NCBI RefSeq assembly: GCF_022549495.1
Contig: NZ_JAKZGD010000001.1
Location: 62,001 to 126,000, forward strand
Direction: 5' to 3'
Origin: Acinetobacter sp. ANC 4805
GTDB taxonomy: Bacteria > Pseudomonadota > Gammaproteobacteria > Pseudomonadales > Moraxellaceae
DNA: 64,000 nt
Under the pieces are notes generated by a model. It was not told where the DNA came from and did no database searches. It worked only from the letters and a program-made list of their open reading frames with translations. This document shows, piece after piece, positions 52,981-62,496 of the stretch (position 1 is the first letter of the stretch; each line of letters begins with the position of its first letter). The position numbers were made by a program, and so were the translations under genes.

Positions 52981-54198
52981 TTAGGCATAATAATTATCAA
53001 TAGTTTTAGAGATACTTAGGAAATCTAGATAAGGAATCTCATATACATTTTCGTCTTCAAATCCTACAGCTAATATTTCTTTTAATTTGTCAAAGTCATA
53101 TATTTGTGGAATTGAGTCTTGTGTTAAATTATCTCTGATTTTACTAGTTTTAGAAATTAGTAATAAATACTGATAATCTCTATTAATTTCTTGTGTTTTT
53201 CCTAATGGATGTGCTCGATTTAAATGCTGAGATGGTGACAGAGCAATTAAATTTTCAATAGATCCTGAAAGAACGGGATATAACGCTTCTGGAAATATAT
53301 GGTGTATATGTGTTGCTTCACTATTAGCTAAATTATCATGATGCTCTGAAATTGAATTGAAAAACTCATGATTAAATTTACGTAAAAGTTTTTTAGCTTT
53401 ATTAGAATTATATTTCCAAAATCGCTCCAACTTCAATTTTTCGCTTAGTGTTGGTTCATGCTCATTTCGTGTAATATCCTTGGGTTTATTTGTGTATAAA
53501 TCCCTGAAATTTAATCGATTATACATAAGTTGATCATAGATTATTTTTTGCGGAGACAATCTTCCACTTTCTGTTCCATAGCTTTTTACATCAAAAGCTA
53601 AGGGGTTTAGAATTTTTGTAAAAATCCTTCGGCATTCAACTTCTGTATTAATTGATGTGTATTTAATCGTAAATTTTTCAAATGCTGATTTTAACTCAGA
53701 AAAGCTATTTACATTTGGGTTATCAAAAAAGGTTTCAAAATAATCATATAAATCACTATCATTCAACACATGCTTTATATAATGTGTCAAAAACTTAAGA
53801 GCATTTCTTTCTCTCACAGCAATGTAAGACAATAGCTCAAAATTCTTTACAGAATATATGTTTCTATTACCCTTTTTTTCTTTAGATAGCACACCTGAAT
53901 AAGCTAATAATTCCATAGGTTGTTGAAAAAACTTATCATATTCATTTTGAGCATTTTCACTATGAACATCAGGCTTCGAAAATAGATCTGAAACCTCTTT
54001 CGCATATTGTGAATTCCAAATCTCTTTGGTTGAAAATTCCAAATTTTCATCGTGTTCAACATAGTTCAGAATACAGTCTGCTATAATGCAAACTACATCT
54101 GGTGTACATTTTTGATCGATCCAACGAGCATTTCCTGAAATACGTATATCGTAGTTAAACTGATCTAAAAAACTGTCTAAATTTTTATCATTGAACAC
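52981..54198 (-). CDS. HNH-type nuclease, probable restriction endonuclease
   Basis: The product (405 aa from GTG at 54198) has a C-terminal HNH motif: HIHHIFPEALYPVLSGSIEN, then LIALSPSQHLNRAHP at about residues 296-332. The N-terminal 290 residues have no catalytic motif I recognise and may hold DNA recognition. It overlaps the end of the adenine methylase gene by 11 bases, with AAGAG before the GTG, so it is last of three coupled genes. Its position makes it the natural restriction partner; specificity cannot be read from sequence. Confidence 0.82.
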   Translation of the reverse strand: MFNDKNLDSFLDQFNYDIRISGNARWIDQKCTPDVVCIIADCILNYVEHDENLEFSTKEIWNSQYAKEVSDLFSKPDVHSENAQNEYDKFFQQPMELLAYSGVLSKEKKGNRNIYSVKNFELLSYIAVRERNALKFLTHYIKHVLNDSDLYDYFETFFDNPNVNSFSELKSAFEKFTIKYTSINTEVECRRIFTKILNPLAFDVKSYGTESGRLSPQKIIYDQLMYNRLNFRDLYTNKPKDITRNEHEPTLSEKLKLERFWKYNSNKAKKLLRKFNHEFFNSISEHHDNLANSEATHIHHIFPEALYPVLSGSIENLIALSPSQHLNRAHPLGKTQEINRDYQYLLLISKTSKIRDNLTQDSIPQIYDFDKLKEILAVGFEDENVYEIPYLDFLSISKTIDNYYA

Positions 54199-55537
54199 AA
54201 TGATTTCTCTTACCAAAATAAAATATAGCAATATTATCAATATTTAATGATCGTGTACTATGATTTCGAGCAATTCGATAAAACTCTTCAAATTCAGGAG
54301 AAGCAAAGAATAGTAAATCTGTTTCAGCGATAGATATACTAGGCTTTAGCTCAAATATTGCTACAGATCCATTCACCACGCAATTTTTAGGCTTTACGAC
54401 AACCCGAGGATAATAAGTCATATTAGGGCTTAGAAACATATCATCACGTTCTAGATATTTATTAACACCTAGTTTTGATAATGCACCTTTTTCAATAAAT
54501 ACATCATCTTTAATATGAATAATTTTATCTCCACTTCGAGGAATGTTTTTTGACTTAATTACCCATATATCACCTGTAGGTTCTAGAAGTTTTGATGTAA
54601 TTTGTCGATCACGGAATACATTAAAAATTCCAAAACTCATTTCTGATGCTAACTTCTTGAAACTTTCATTAATATAAATAAGCCAATTAGGAAAAAATGA
54701 TTGTGTGATTTCATTTTGATCTTGCATTAATTCAAATTTCTTAGGTACAGAAACTACTTTTGTTCCTGAAGTGTTGTTGGACTTTGTATCCAAAAATAAG
54801 CAGATCGTTTCAATCAAAACCCCCTTGAAGCCTGTTTCTCCAAAATCAGTAATACATTGGATATTTATATTTTTAATTTTTTCTCTGGACATTGAAAAAT
54901 CAGAATTATGTAAAAAATATTTAGGCATAATTAAAACAATATAATTAGATAATTCTATTGATTTATCTAGAAAAAATGCAGAAATATTATCGGCAACAGG
55001 GTTGTTAAACTCCTGACGTAAATTTTCTCTATAAGTTCCTTTAATCTTCATAAAAGGAGGATTACCAACAACCAAATCATATTTTTTTTCAAGCTGATAT
55101 GTTAAAAAATCACCATATATATAATTGATTTTTAAGTTATTAAAATCAGAAAACTCCTTTTGTATAAAGATCTCACAAATCTCTAAAGAATGCTGATTTA
55201 TATCAAATACATCACATTCTATTGAATCAAATAGCCCCTTATAGTAATGAATTACTCGACGTAAAATATTTCCTACTCCCACAGAAGGCTCTAGGATCTT
55301 CAAAGTCCTTTTATGGATTTGTGGCAACTGTTGGCAAAGTGTCTGCACTGTTTTTGGGTCAGTGTAATAAGCAGCCGTTGACTCTTGTAAACCATTTGCC
55401 ATTTCTGCAAGACGAGATAAATCATCAATAGATAATGCTAATGGATTGTCTAAAATAAATTTTTTACTTTTAGCGAAACAGTTTAGTTCATGCTCTTTAA
55501 TCAACTTCTTGAGTGAAGCATCATTATTTTTTTGCAT
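54188..55537 (-). CDS. N6-adenine DNA methyltransferase
   Basis: The 449-aa protein has the N6-adenine methylase motif NPPF at residues 159-162 (LVVGNPPFMK) and motif I ILEPSVGVGN at 81-90 for S-adenosylmethionine. Motif I precedes motif IV, as in Eco57I-like and gamma-type enzymes. A C-terminal region of 250 residues presumably contributes the recognition domain. It overlaps the C5 methylase by 14 bp and the HNH gene by 11 bp, so translation is likely coupled along the cluster. Confidence 0.92.
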   Translation of the reverse strand: MQKNNDASLKKLIKEHELNCFAKSKKFILDNPLALSIDDLSRLAEMANGLQESTAAYYTDPKTVQTLCQQLPQIHKRTLKILEPSVGVGNILRRVIHYYKGLFDSIECDVFDINQHSLEICEIFIQKEFSDFNNLKINYIYGDFLTYQLEKKYDLVVGNPPFMKIKGTYRENLRQEFNNPVADNISAFFLDKSIELSNYIVLIMPKYFLHNSDFSMSREKIKNINIQCITDFGETGFKGVLIETICLFLDTKSNNTSGTKVVSVPKKFELMQDQNEITQSFFPNWLIYINESFKKLASEMSFGIFNVFRDRQITSKLLEPTGDIWVIKSKNIPRSGDKIIHIKDDVFIEKGALSKLGVNKYLERDDMFLSPNMTYYPRVVVKPKNCVVNGSVAIFELKPSISIAETDLLFFASPEFEEFYRIARNHSTRSLNIDNIAIFYFGKRNHCVQ

Positions 55538-56693
55538 GTTTTAAACCTTCTTTAATATTTTTCGCAATTTTTGAAAAAATAATGGTTGGTACAGCTTCAC
55601 CTAAACTTTGTCTAATATTTACCTCATGCTTTTTTAAATAATCCTTTTTTTCTATATCACTAAGTCTAGTTAATTCAAATAACGTATGGTTAGTCCATTT
55701 GAATTTTTTAGGGACATTCATAAAAATCATTAATTCTCGCAAACTAAAAACACGATCATCTTCAGGATGTACTGTATTTTGACTCGCTAAAATATCATTA
55801 CGTGTATGAATACATGGAGGAATTTTATCCCAAAGTTGACGGCTATATTTATCTCCATTCTTATTCACATTAGGGATAAAAATACCATCTTTTATTTGAT
55901 GGGGACGTTTAAGTGGATCTGAGTTATCAAAAGCATTCTCGCCAGGTTTTAAATCTTTGATCCATTCACGCATATGTGGTCTATATGATTTAAAATTATG
56001 ATAAATGTCATTTTTATCTATTCCACCCATTACTTCCAATCTAGGTAAATAATAAATTAAATCACGCATCTTTTTTGAGTTTTCTTTAGATGGCCAAAGG
56101 CCATCTATGTTTAGATCAACATCTTTTCTAACGCCTAGTACTAAACATCTTGAACGACTTGAATTTGCACCATAATCTTTAAAATTAATAATTTTGGACT
56201 CAAACTTATACAAATCTTCAAGTTCTTCCTGAATAGCTTGAGATATTTTACGTTCTTTACCTTCCTTGCCACATTTTGTATTCATAAATGCAGCAACATT
56301 TTCAAAAATAAAGACTTTGGGTTGGATTAATGAAATAAGATGGATCGCTTCTAAAACGAGTGAGTTTCTAATTATTTCATCTTTTGTTTTCTTATGATTT
56401 GCAACAGACATACCTTGACAAGGTGGTGTAGCTATTACCACATCAATATCCTTTAAGTTTTTATTTTTTTTATATTCATCAATATAATTTAACGCAGTTT
56501 TTTGAATTTTAGGATCAGTAATATCCCCACATAAATAACCACGTGGATCACTACACTTAGCATTACACTTCTGTACTTCCATACGCCTTTCAACCAATTC
56601 ATTGGTTAAGACACAATCGAATTTTTCTTGTTTAAAGCCATAGCAACCTACGCCAGCACTACTGAACAAGGATACATAGGTATAAGGTCGCAT
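55524..56693 (-). CDS. C5-cytosine DNA methyltransferase
   Basis: The 389-aa protein has the C5 methylase motifs in order: I (SLFSSAGVGCYGF), IV (ATPPCQGMS with catalytic C92), VI (IFENVAAF with E131), VIII (SSRSRCLVLG near R180/R182), and a C-terminal IX/X region (RQSLGEAVPTIIFSKIA). The recognition domain lies between VIII and IX. It is the first gene of the three-gene cluster and is more A/T-rich than rpsU upstream. Having both C5 and N6A methylases in one system suggests an asymmetric recognition sequence. Confidence 0.94.
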   Translation of the reverse strand: MRPYTYVSLFSSAGVGCYGFKQEKFDCVLTNELVERRMEVQKCNAKCSDPRGYLCGDITDPKIQKTALNYIDEYKKNKNLKDIDVVIATPPCQGMSVANHKKTKDEIIRNSLVLEAIHLISLIQPKVFIFENVAAFMNTKCGKEGKERKISQAIQEELEDLYKFESKIINFKDYGANSSRSRCLVLGVRKDVDLNIDGLWPSKENSKKMRDLIYYLPRLEVMGGIDKNDIYHNFKSYRPHMREWIKDLKPGENAFDNSDPLKRPHQIKDGIFIPNVNKNGDKYSRQLWDKIPPCIHTRNDILASQNTVHPEDDRVFSLRELMIFMNVPKKFKWTNHTLFELTRLSDIEKKDYLKKHEVNIRQSLGEAVPTIIFSKIAKNIKEGLKHAKK

Positions 56694-56828
56694 TTTTCAT
56701 CTACATTAAATAAAGTCTGAAAGAATCATACTTAAAGCTAATCTATTAGGGAAGGATTACCATTTCTATTGTTTAAAGATTAGTCTAATTCATGGTTAGT
56801 ATGAAAAAAACACACTAACCATTAGCGA

Positions 56829-57044
56829 TTAGTACAAACGAGTAGTTCGAACAGATTCACGGGTTAGTTTTTTTTGATAGCGTTTTACTGCTGCAGCTTT
56901 CTTACGTTTACGTTCTTGAGTTGGTTTTTCATAAAACTCACGTTTACGGACATCAGCAAGAACACCTGCTTTTTCGCATGAACGCTTAAAGCGACGGATA
57001 GCTACGTCAACTGGCTCGCCTTCTTTCAACTTAACTTGTGGCAT
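56829..57044 (-). CDS. rpsU: Small ribosomal subunit protein bS21
   Basis: The 71-aa basic protein begins [60 protein letters not shown] (residues 1-60), the conserved S21 sequence. It assists translation initiation on the 30S subunit. The R-M island ends 136 bp downstream, so the island lies next to a conserved chromosomal gene. Confidence 0.98.
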   Translation of the reverse strand: MPQVKLKEGEPVDVAIRRFKRSCEKAGVLADVRKREFYEKPTQERKRKKAAAVKRYQKKLTRESVRTTRLY

Positions 57045-57116
57045 AAATATTCCTTAGTATTGGGTTTAAATACCTATAATTCGTTAATTATGGGTATTGC
57101 TTAATTCTACTACTAT

Positions 57117-57334
57117 TTATACTTTTTGAAAAATCCCGTACCTAGGTTTTGTCTCCTCACACTTCTTACATTCCAACATTACCCCTAATTTTTCCTTATG
57201 CCCTTGTTCAGTCAACACCCAAGGCGATTTTGCCACGGTGGATCATGGCGGACATGTTGCGTATGACCGCAAGCGAGATCAGCAACCCAGTGGTTTTCTT
57301 CATCGAGGTGAAATCCAACAATCGCTTGTTGCAT
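57117..57334 (-). pseudogene. DUF3565 gene broken by a frameshift
   Basis: Read from an ATG at 57334, directly abutting the stop of the OhrR-like gene (TAAATG), the frame reads MQQAIVGFHLDEENHWVADL, then ACGHTQHVRHDPPWQNR. It then leaves frame and hits a stop at 57212. Adding one base near 57222-57226 restores PWVLTEQGHKEKLG and later LECKKC up to a stop at 57117. The reassembled 70-residue sequence fits the DUF3565 pattern (Cys/His-rich, possibly metal-binding). Sequencing error cannot be excluded. The truncated product would be 40 aa. Confidence 0.82.
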
Positions 57335-57787
57335 TTATTCACTCAAACTTTCGAGTTTAGAATCCTCTAAGCCCTTTAAAAAACGATGGCATAGATTATG
57401 AATTGCCACCAAATCATTTGGATCAATACCCAAAGAGCAGGCGAGTTTAAATGGGATCAGCGTAATTTCATCTTTTGCAACAAGTGCTTTTTCCAGCAAG
57501 ATCACCTTTTTCATACGTTCATCTTCTTTTACCGCAACGCGCTTTAAAAATTGCTTTTCTTCAAGTTTTTTAATAATTGGCGTCAGCGTGCCTGAATCAA
57601 AAAAGGTCTTTTGTCCAATTTCAGACAACGTCACATTGTCCTTTTCATACAAAGCCAGCAACACAATAAACTGCGGATAGGTCAGATCGTATTCCTGAAG
57701 CAAAGGACGATATTGACGAATCATAGCATTGGTCGCGGAGTACATGGCAAAACACACTTGATTATCCAAGTAAGAAAATTCAGTCAT
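57335..57787 (-). CDS. ohrR: OhrR-like MarR-family regulator
   Basis: The 150-aa protein follows OhrR: MTEFSYLDNQVCFAMYSATN with Cys12 at the redox-sensing position, a YPQFIVLLALYEKDNVTLSEIG winged-helix region and FFDSGTLTPIIKKLEEKQFL DNA-recognition segment. OhrR loses DNA binding when the Cys is oxidised by organic peroxides. It is divergent from the glutathione peroxidase gene and a perfect inverted repeat sits in the gap, which fits control of that gene and itself. It is followed directly by the broken DUF3565 gene. Confidence 0.88.
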   Translation of the reverse strand: MTEFSYLDNQVCFAMYSATNAMIRQYRPLLQEYDLTYPQFIVLLALYEKDNVTLSEIGQKTFFDSGTLTPIIKKLEEKQFLKRVAVKEDERMKKVILLEKALVAKDEITLIPFKLACSLGIDPNDLVAIHNLCHRFLKGLEDSKLESLSE

Positions 57788-57865
57788 GCTTTGCTCCTCA
57801 ACGTCATCTTTGCGAACTCATAGTATAGTTTGATTAATATAAAAAGTATATTGTGCATAATTAAC

Positions 57866-57890
57866 TTGCACACAAGATAATTGTGTGCAA
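57866..57890. promoter_or_regulatory. Probable OhrR-type operator in the divergent gap
   Basis: TTGCACACAA-N5-TTGTGTGCAA is a perfect 10-bp inverted repeat midway between the regulator and the glutathione peroxidase gene. A second, partial copy (TATTGTGCATAATT) lies just upstream near 57848-57861. The arrangement fits an operator bound by the divergent regulator. Confidence 0.72.
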
Positions 57891-57966
57891 TATTGGTTCG
57901 TATAGCTGAACAAATAGACAAAGCTATTAAGCAAATAAGATGGATTGAATCAGAGCGAGATGTTGT

Positions 57967-58449
57967 ATGACCACAATTTATGATTTTCAGGCTGAACTTT
58001 TAGAAGGCGAGCAAAAGAACCTTGCAGACTATCAAGGCAAAGTTTTATTGGTGGTGAACACTGCAAGTCAATGTGGCTTAACCCCACAATTCGAAGGACT
58101 TGAGAAGCTATATCAGGACTATCAACAACAAGGTTTGGTGATTTTAGGCTTTCCATGTAACCAGTTTGCCAACCAAGACCCATCAAGTAATGAAGAAATT
58201 GGCAGCTTCTGTCAGCGTAACTATGGCGTATCATTTCCAATGTTTGCCAAAGTCGATGTGAATGGTTCAAATGCGCATCCGATTTATAAATATCTCACTT
58301 CAGAAGCCAAAGGCATCTTAGGTAGTGAAAGCATCAAATGGAATTTCACCAAGTTTTTGATTAACCAAAATGGTGAAGTCATCAAACGCTATTCACCAAC
58401 CACCAAACCTGAAAAAATTAGCAAAGATATTCAAAAACTCTTGGCATAA
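57967..58449 (+). CDS. gpx: Glutathione peroxidase (Cys type)
   Basis: The 160-aa protein reduces peroxides using glutathione or thioredoxin. The catalytic centre shows C36 in [10 protein letters not shown] (Cys instead of Sec), Gln in [11 protein letters not shown] and Trp in KWNFTKF, the three core residues of the family. It is close to BtuE-type enzymes. Divergent from the OhrR-like regulator, with a perfect inverted repeat between them, so induction by organic peroxide is plausible. Confidence 0.94.
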   Translation: MTTIYDFQAELLEGEQKNLADYQGKVLLVVNTASQCGLTPQFEGLEKLYQDYQQQGLVILGFPCNQFANQDPSSNEEIGSFCQRNYGVSFPMFAKVDVNGSNAHPIYKYLTSEAKGILGSESIKWNFTKFLINQNGEVIKRYSPTTKPEKISKDIQKLLA

Positions 58450-58674
58450 GTTGAATATAAAATTGAATGCTTTAGAAATTACTGGTATTGAAATCATCTA
58501 CCAGTAATTTTTTATTTATAATGAAAGATAAAATCTTCTATATAAAATAAATTGAATGTAGTTATTTGAATAAATTAGGATTTTTTAGCTTTAAGAATTA
58601 CATAACTTGTTTAAACATCGTCAACAAACTTCGCTATACTTTTTGCCAAGATTAAAAAATACGAGCGTCAGATT

Positions 58675-59619
58675 ATGCGTGTACTTGTAGTGATGGATCC
58701 AATTGAAAGTGTGAATCTCAAAAAAGATTCAACAATGGCAATGTTATGGGCGGCAAGCCGTCGTGGACATGAGTTGGGTTATGCATTACAGCAAGATTTA
58801 TATATCGATCAAGGCAAAGCTTTTGGCTTGATTTCACCACTCCAAGTTTTTGAAGATTATGATCATTATTACGAGTTAGGTGAAAAGCAAAAAGAGTCAC
58901 TCGCAACTTACGATGTGGTACTGATGCGTAAAGACCCACCGTTCGATATGAACTTTGTTTATACCACTTATATTTTGGAACAAGCAGAGCGTGAAGGGGC
59001 GTGGATTATCAATAAACCACAGTCTTTACGTGACTGTAATGAAAAGCTATTTGCCACTCAGTTCCCAGAGCTGCAAGTACCCACTTTGGTGACCTCTCAA
59101 CAAAGCTTGATTCGTGAATTTATCAAAGAACATGGCGATGTGATTGTGAAACCTTTGGATGGGATGGGCGGGATGGGCATTTTCCGTTTATACCAAGATG
59201 GTGTGAATATCGGTTCGACTTTGGAAATGCTCACTGAGATGGGAACTTGTCCAATTATGGCACAACGCTATATTCCTGAAATTGTTGAAGGGGATAAGCG
59301 AATCTTGATGGTCAATGGTGAACCTATTCCCTATTGCTTAGCACGTATTCCTCAAAATGGTGAAGTGCGTGGTAATTTGGCGGCAGGTGGTCTAGGTCAG
59401 GCGCGTCCACTCACTGAAAATGACAAAATGATTGCGGCGAAAGTTGGGCCTTTCCTCCGTGAGAAAGGTTTGGTTTTTGTGGGGCTTGATGTGATTGGCA
59501 ATTATGTCACTGAAATTAATGTCACCAGTCCGACCTGTATCCGTGAGATTGATGCACAGTTTGGAACCTCGATTGCAGATGATCTTTTTGATGTTTTAGA
59601 AGCGGGTCGTAAAAACTAA
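58675..59619 (+). CDS. gshB: Glutathione synthetase
   Basis: GshB adds glycine to gamma-glutamylcysteine to complete glutathione. The 314-aa ATP-grasp protein has MRVLVVMDPIESVNLKKDST at the start, VVLMRKDPPFDMNFVY, IVKPLDGMGGMGIFR (nucleotide loop) and the metal-binding EINVTSPTCIREI near the end. Its partner gshA is 27 kb away in the window. Followed by a 223-bp gap before murG. Confidence 0.97.
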   Translation: MRVLVVMDPIESVNLKKDSTMAMLWAASRRGHELGYALQQDLYIDQGKAFGLISPLQVFEDYDHYYELGEKQKESLATYDVVLMRKDPPFDMNFVYTTYILEQAEREGAWIINKPQSLRDCNEKLFATQFPELQVPTLVTSQQSLIREFIKEHGDVIVKPLDGMGGMGIFRLYQDGVNIGSTLEMLTEMGTCPIMAQRYIPEIVEGDKRILMVNGEPIPYCLARIPQNGEVRGNLAAGGLGQARPLTENDKMIAAKVGPFLREKGLVFVGLDVIGNYVTEINVTSPTCIREIDAQFGTSIADDLFDVLEAGRKN

Positions 59620-59842
59620 AAAAATATTTTTTGACCAAACTGCCCGTTTGTATTTGGATTAAATTTATGTGCAAATGGGCATTTGGATATCGGCAGAACC
59701 TTGTTTTCAACAAAGAATTAAAAAAAGCCAAGCTTTCTGTTGTAAACAGGTGAAATTCGCTTTTCGTGAACGAAGCTTTAGGATTAGAATAACTTCCGAA
59801 AACAATAGACGATAACCTTCTTTTGAGTTGAAGAATTAGACC

Positions 59843-60940
59843 GTGACCAATTCACCACAGAACAAAGCTAAACATGTCATGATGATGGCCGCTGGTACAG
59901 GTGGGCATGTTTTCCCTGCGCTTGCCGTTGCCAAACAACTGCAACAAGAAGGCTGCCAAGTCTCTTGGTTAGCGACGCCTACAGGAATGGAAAATCGGTT
60001 ACTTAAAGATCAAAATATTCCGATTTATCAAATTGATATTCAGGGTGTGCGTGGTAATGGTATTTTACGTAAGCTCAGCGCACCGTTTAAAATTTTAAAA
60101 GCGACTTTAAGCGCAATGCGCTATATGAAACAGCTTAAGATTGATGCTGTGGCGGGTTTTGGTGGTTATGTGGCAGGCCCAGGTGGTTTGGCTGCACGTT
60201 TGCTTGGTATTCCTGTGTTGATCCATGAGCAGAATGCGATTGCAGGATTTACCAATACCCAATTGGCACGTATTGCCAAAACAGTTTGTCAGGCTTTTCC
60301 AAATACCTTTCCAACTAGTGATAAAGTGGTGACCACAGGCAATCCTGTGCGTGCTGAAATTACAGCGATTTTGAACCCATCATGGCGTTATCAAACCCGT
60401 GAACAAGAACAATCTCCAATCAATGTTTTGATTGTGGGAGGGTCGTTGGGGGCGCAAGCGCTGAATGAACGTTTGCCTGAAGCTTTGAAAAAGGTCAATG
60501 TCGCGTTAAATGTGTTTCATCAATGTGGTCAAAATCAGCAAGATACAACGCGTGAGCGTTATCAGGGTGCGCCTGCAAGTTTGAATATTCAAGTTGAGCC
60601 ATTTATTCACGATATGGCAAAAGCCTATAGTGATGCAGATTTAATTATTTGCCGTGCAGGTGCATTAACAGTAACCGAGGTCGCGACAGCAGGTTTAGCT
60701 GCCGTTTTTGTACCGTTACCGATCGCAGTGGATGATCATCAAACCGCAAATGCTAGATTTTTGGCAAATGTAGGTGCTGCGAAGATTTGCCAGCAAGCGG
60801 AAATGACACCTGCTGTTTTGGATGAACTGTTAGCGACTTTACTGAATCGCCAGTTACTCTCTGAAATGGCAATTAAAGCACGTCAACAAGCACAACCGAA
60901 TGCGACGCAGCATGTGGTTGATCTGATTAAAAAATTGTAA
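59843..60940 (+). CDS. murG: UDP-GlcNAc:lipid I GlcNAc transferase
   Basis: MurG adds GlcNAc to lipid I to form lipid II at the inner membrane. The 365-aa GT-B enzyme starts with GTG and shows [15 protein letters not shown] (G-loop), [15 protein letters not shown], the second-domain G-loop [13 protein letters not shown] and [19 protein letters not shown]-GlcNAc comes from the GlmU product encoded at 4352. It is followed by murC at 13 bp. Confidence 0.97.
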   Translation: MTNSPQNKAKHVMMMAAGTGGHVFPALAVAKQLQQEGCQVSWLATPTGMENRLLKDQNIPIYQIDIQGVRGNGILRKLSAPFKILKATLSAMRYMKQLKIDAVAGFGGYVAGPGGLAARLLGIPVLIHEQNAIAGFTNTQLARIAKTVCQAFPNTFPTSDKVVTTGNPVRAEITAILNPSWRYQTREQEQSPINVLIVGGSLGAQALNERLPEALKKVNVALNVFHQCGQNQQDTTRERYQGAPASLNIQVEPFIHDMAKAYSDADLIICRAGALTVTEVATAGLAAVFVPLPIAVDDHQTANARFLANVGAAKICQQAEMTPAVLDELLATLLNRQLLSEMAIKARQQAQPNATQHVVDLIKKL

Positions 60941-60953
60941 TTCGAGTTTATTT

Positions 60954-62405
60954 ATGTCTCCAACAAATCCAAACCAAGCCAAAAAGCTGATTAAAGTGCC
61001 AGAAATGCGCCGTATTAAACATATCCACTTTGTTGGTATTGGCGGTGCGGGGATGTGTGGTATCGCCGAAGTATTGGCGAACCAAGGCTATAAAATTTCA
61101 GGCTCAGATATTAAAGCGTCTAAGACCACAGCACAGCTCGAAGCCAATGGTATTAAAGTTTATATTGGACATTCGGCTGATAATATTAAAAATGCTAATG
61201 TGTTGGTGGTTTCAACAGCGATTGATCCTGAGAACCCTGAGATTAAAGCTGCGATTGAACAACGTACGCCAATTGTACGCCGCGCAGAAATGCTCGGTGA
61301 GTTAATGCGCTACCGTCATGGTATTGCAGTGGCTGGAACACATGGTAAAACCACGACAACGAGTTTGTTAACGACGATGTTGGCAGAAGAAAACCTTGAT
61401 CCGACTTATGTGATTGGTGGTTTGCTGAATAGTACAGGTGTGAATGCCGCGTTGGGTGAAAGTCGTTTTATCGTGGCAGAAGCGGATGAATCAGATGCAT
61501 CATTCTTGTATTTGCAACCAATGGCAGCGATTGTTACCAATATCGATGCAGACCATATGGATACCTATGAAGGTAGCTTTGATAAATTAAAAGATACCTT
61601 TATTCAGTTCTTACATAACTTACCATTCTATGGTTTGGCTGTGGTTTGTGGGGATGATGCCAATATTCGTGAGATTCTTCCGCGTATTGGTCGCCCAACG
61701 TTGACCTATGGTTTTGATGAAGATAACGATATTCGTGCTGTGGATGTGTTACAAGAAGGTATGCAATCGCATTTCACGGTGTTGCGTAAAGACCGTGAAC
61801 CTTTACGTGTCACGATTAACCAACCAGGTTTGCATAATGTTTTAAATGCATTGGCAGCGATTGGCGTAGCAACGGATGAAGGTGTTTCTGATGGTGCGAT
61901 TTGTCGTGCTTTAGAGAGCTTTAGTGGTGTGGGACGTCGCTTCCAAGTTCAAGGTGAATTTGAAGTCGGCGGAGGCTTAGTGAAATTGGTCGATGATTAT
62001 GGTCATCATCCAAAAGAAGTTGAGGCAACCATTAAAGCGGCACGTGCTAGCCATCCAAATCGTCGTTTAGTCATGTTATTCCAACCGCATCGTTTTAGCC
62101 GTACCCGTGATTGTTTTGATGATTTTGTGGACGTGCTATCGCAAGTGGATCAGTTGTTATTACTGGAAGTCTATCCAGCAGGTGAAAAACCGATTGTGGG
62201 CGCAGATAGTCGTGCTTTAGCGCGTAGTATTCGTTTACGTGGTGAGGTCGGGCCGATCTTGGTTGACCCCATTGATGGTAATTTACCGAATGTTTTACAA
62301 AAAGTGTTACAAGCGGATGACCTGTTATTAACACAAGGCGCGGGTAACGTTGGTGCAATTTCAGTAGAATTGGCTCAGCATCGCTTGTATGCCAAATCCC
62401 CCTAA
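60954..62405 (+). CDS. murC: UDP-N-acetylmuramate--L-alanine ligase
   Basis: MurC attaches L-alanine to UDP-MurNAc, using ATP. The 483-aa protein has the nucleotide motif [15 protein letters not shown], the ATP loop [34 protein letters not shown] and the late [11 protein letters not shown] and QPHRFSRT. The last residues before the stop (AKSP) are encoded by the start of an intergenic palindromic element, so the very C-terminus is probably not ancestral. Part of murG-murC-ddlB-ftsQ. Confidence 0.97.
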   Translation: MSPTNPNQAKKLIKVPEMRRIKHIHFVGIGGAGMCGIAEVLANQGYKISGSDIKASKTTAQLEANGIKVYIGHSADNIKNANVLVVSTAIDPENPEIKAAIEQRTPIVRRAEMLGELMRYRHGIAVAGTHGKTTTTSLLTTMLAEENLDPTYVIGGLLNSTGVNAALGESRFIVAEADESDASFLYLQPMAAIVTNIDADHMDTYEGSFDKLKDTFIQFLHNLPFYGLAVVCGDDANIREILPRIGRPTLTYGFDEDNDIRAVDVLQEGMQSHFTVLRKDREPLRVTINQPGLHNVLNALAAIGVATDEGVSDGAICRALESFSGVGRRFQVQGEFEVGGGLVKLVDDYGHHPKEVEATIKAARASHPNRRLVMLFQPHRFSRTRDCFDDFVDVLSQVDQLLLLEVYPAGEKPIVGADSRALARSIRLRGEVGPILVDPIDGNLPNVLQKVLQADDLLLTQGAGNVGAISVELAQHRLYAKSP

Positions 62406-62462
62406 CCCCCTTTGTTAAAGGGGGAACCCCTCCCTTTGAAAAGGGAGGCGGGGAGGGATTTA
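62394..62462. repeat. Palindromic intergenic element (C/G-rich)
   Basis: AAATCCC and GGGATTT flank two hairpins: CCCCCTTTGTTAAAGGGGG (62406-62424) and CCTCCCTTTGAAAAGGGAGG (62429-62448). The element overlaps the last codons of murC. It is strikingly different in composition from its A/T-rich surroundings. I believe this sort of element recurs in many genomes, including Acinetobacter, but could not verify it. Confidence 0.75.
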
Positions 62463-62496
62463 ATAGAATATATGAAGTTTTTTTAAGGATATAAAC

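Noticed and set aside
56694..56828. Partner pdif site on the far side of the R-M island
   Set aside because: I looked for an inverted AACATAA-N6-TTATG arrangement here and between 52919 and 52980 and found none.
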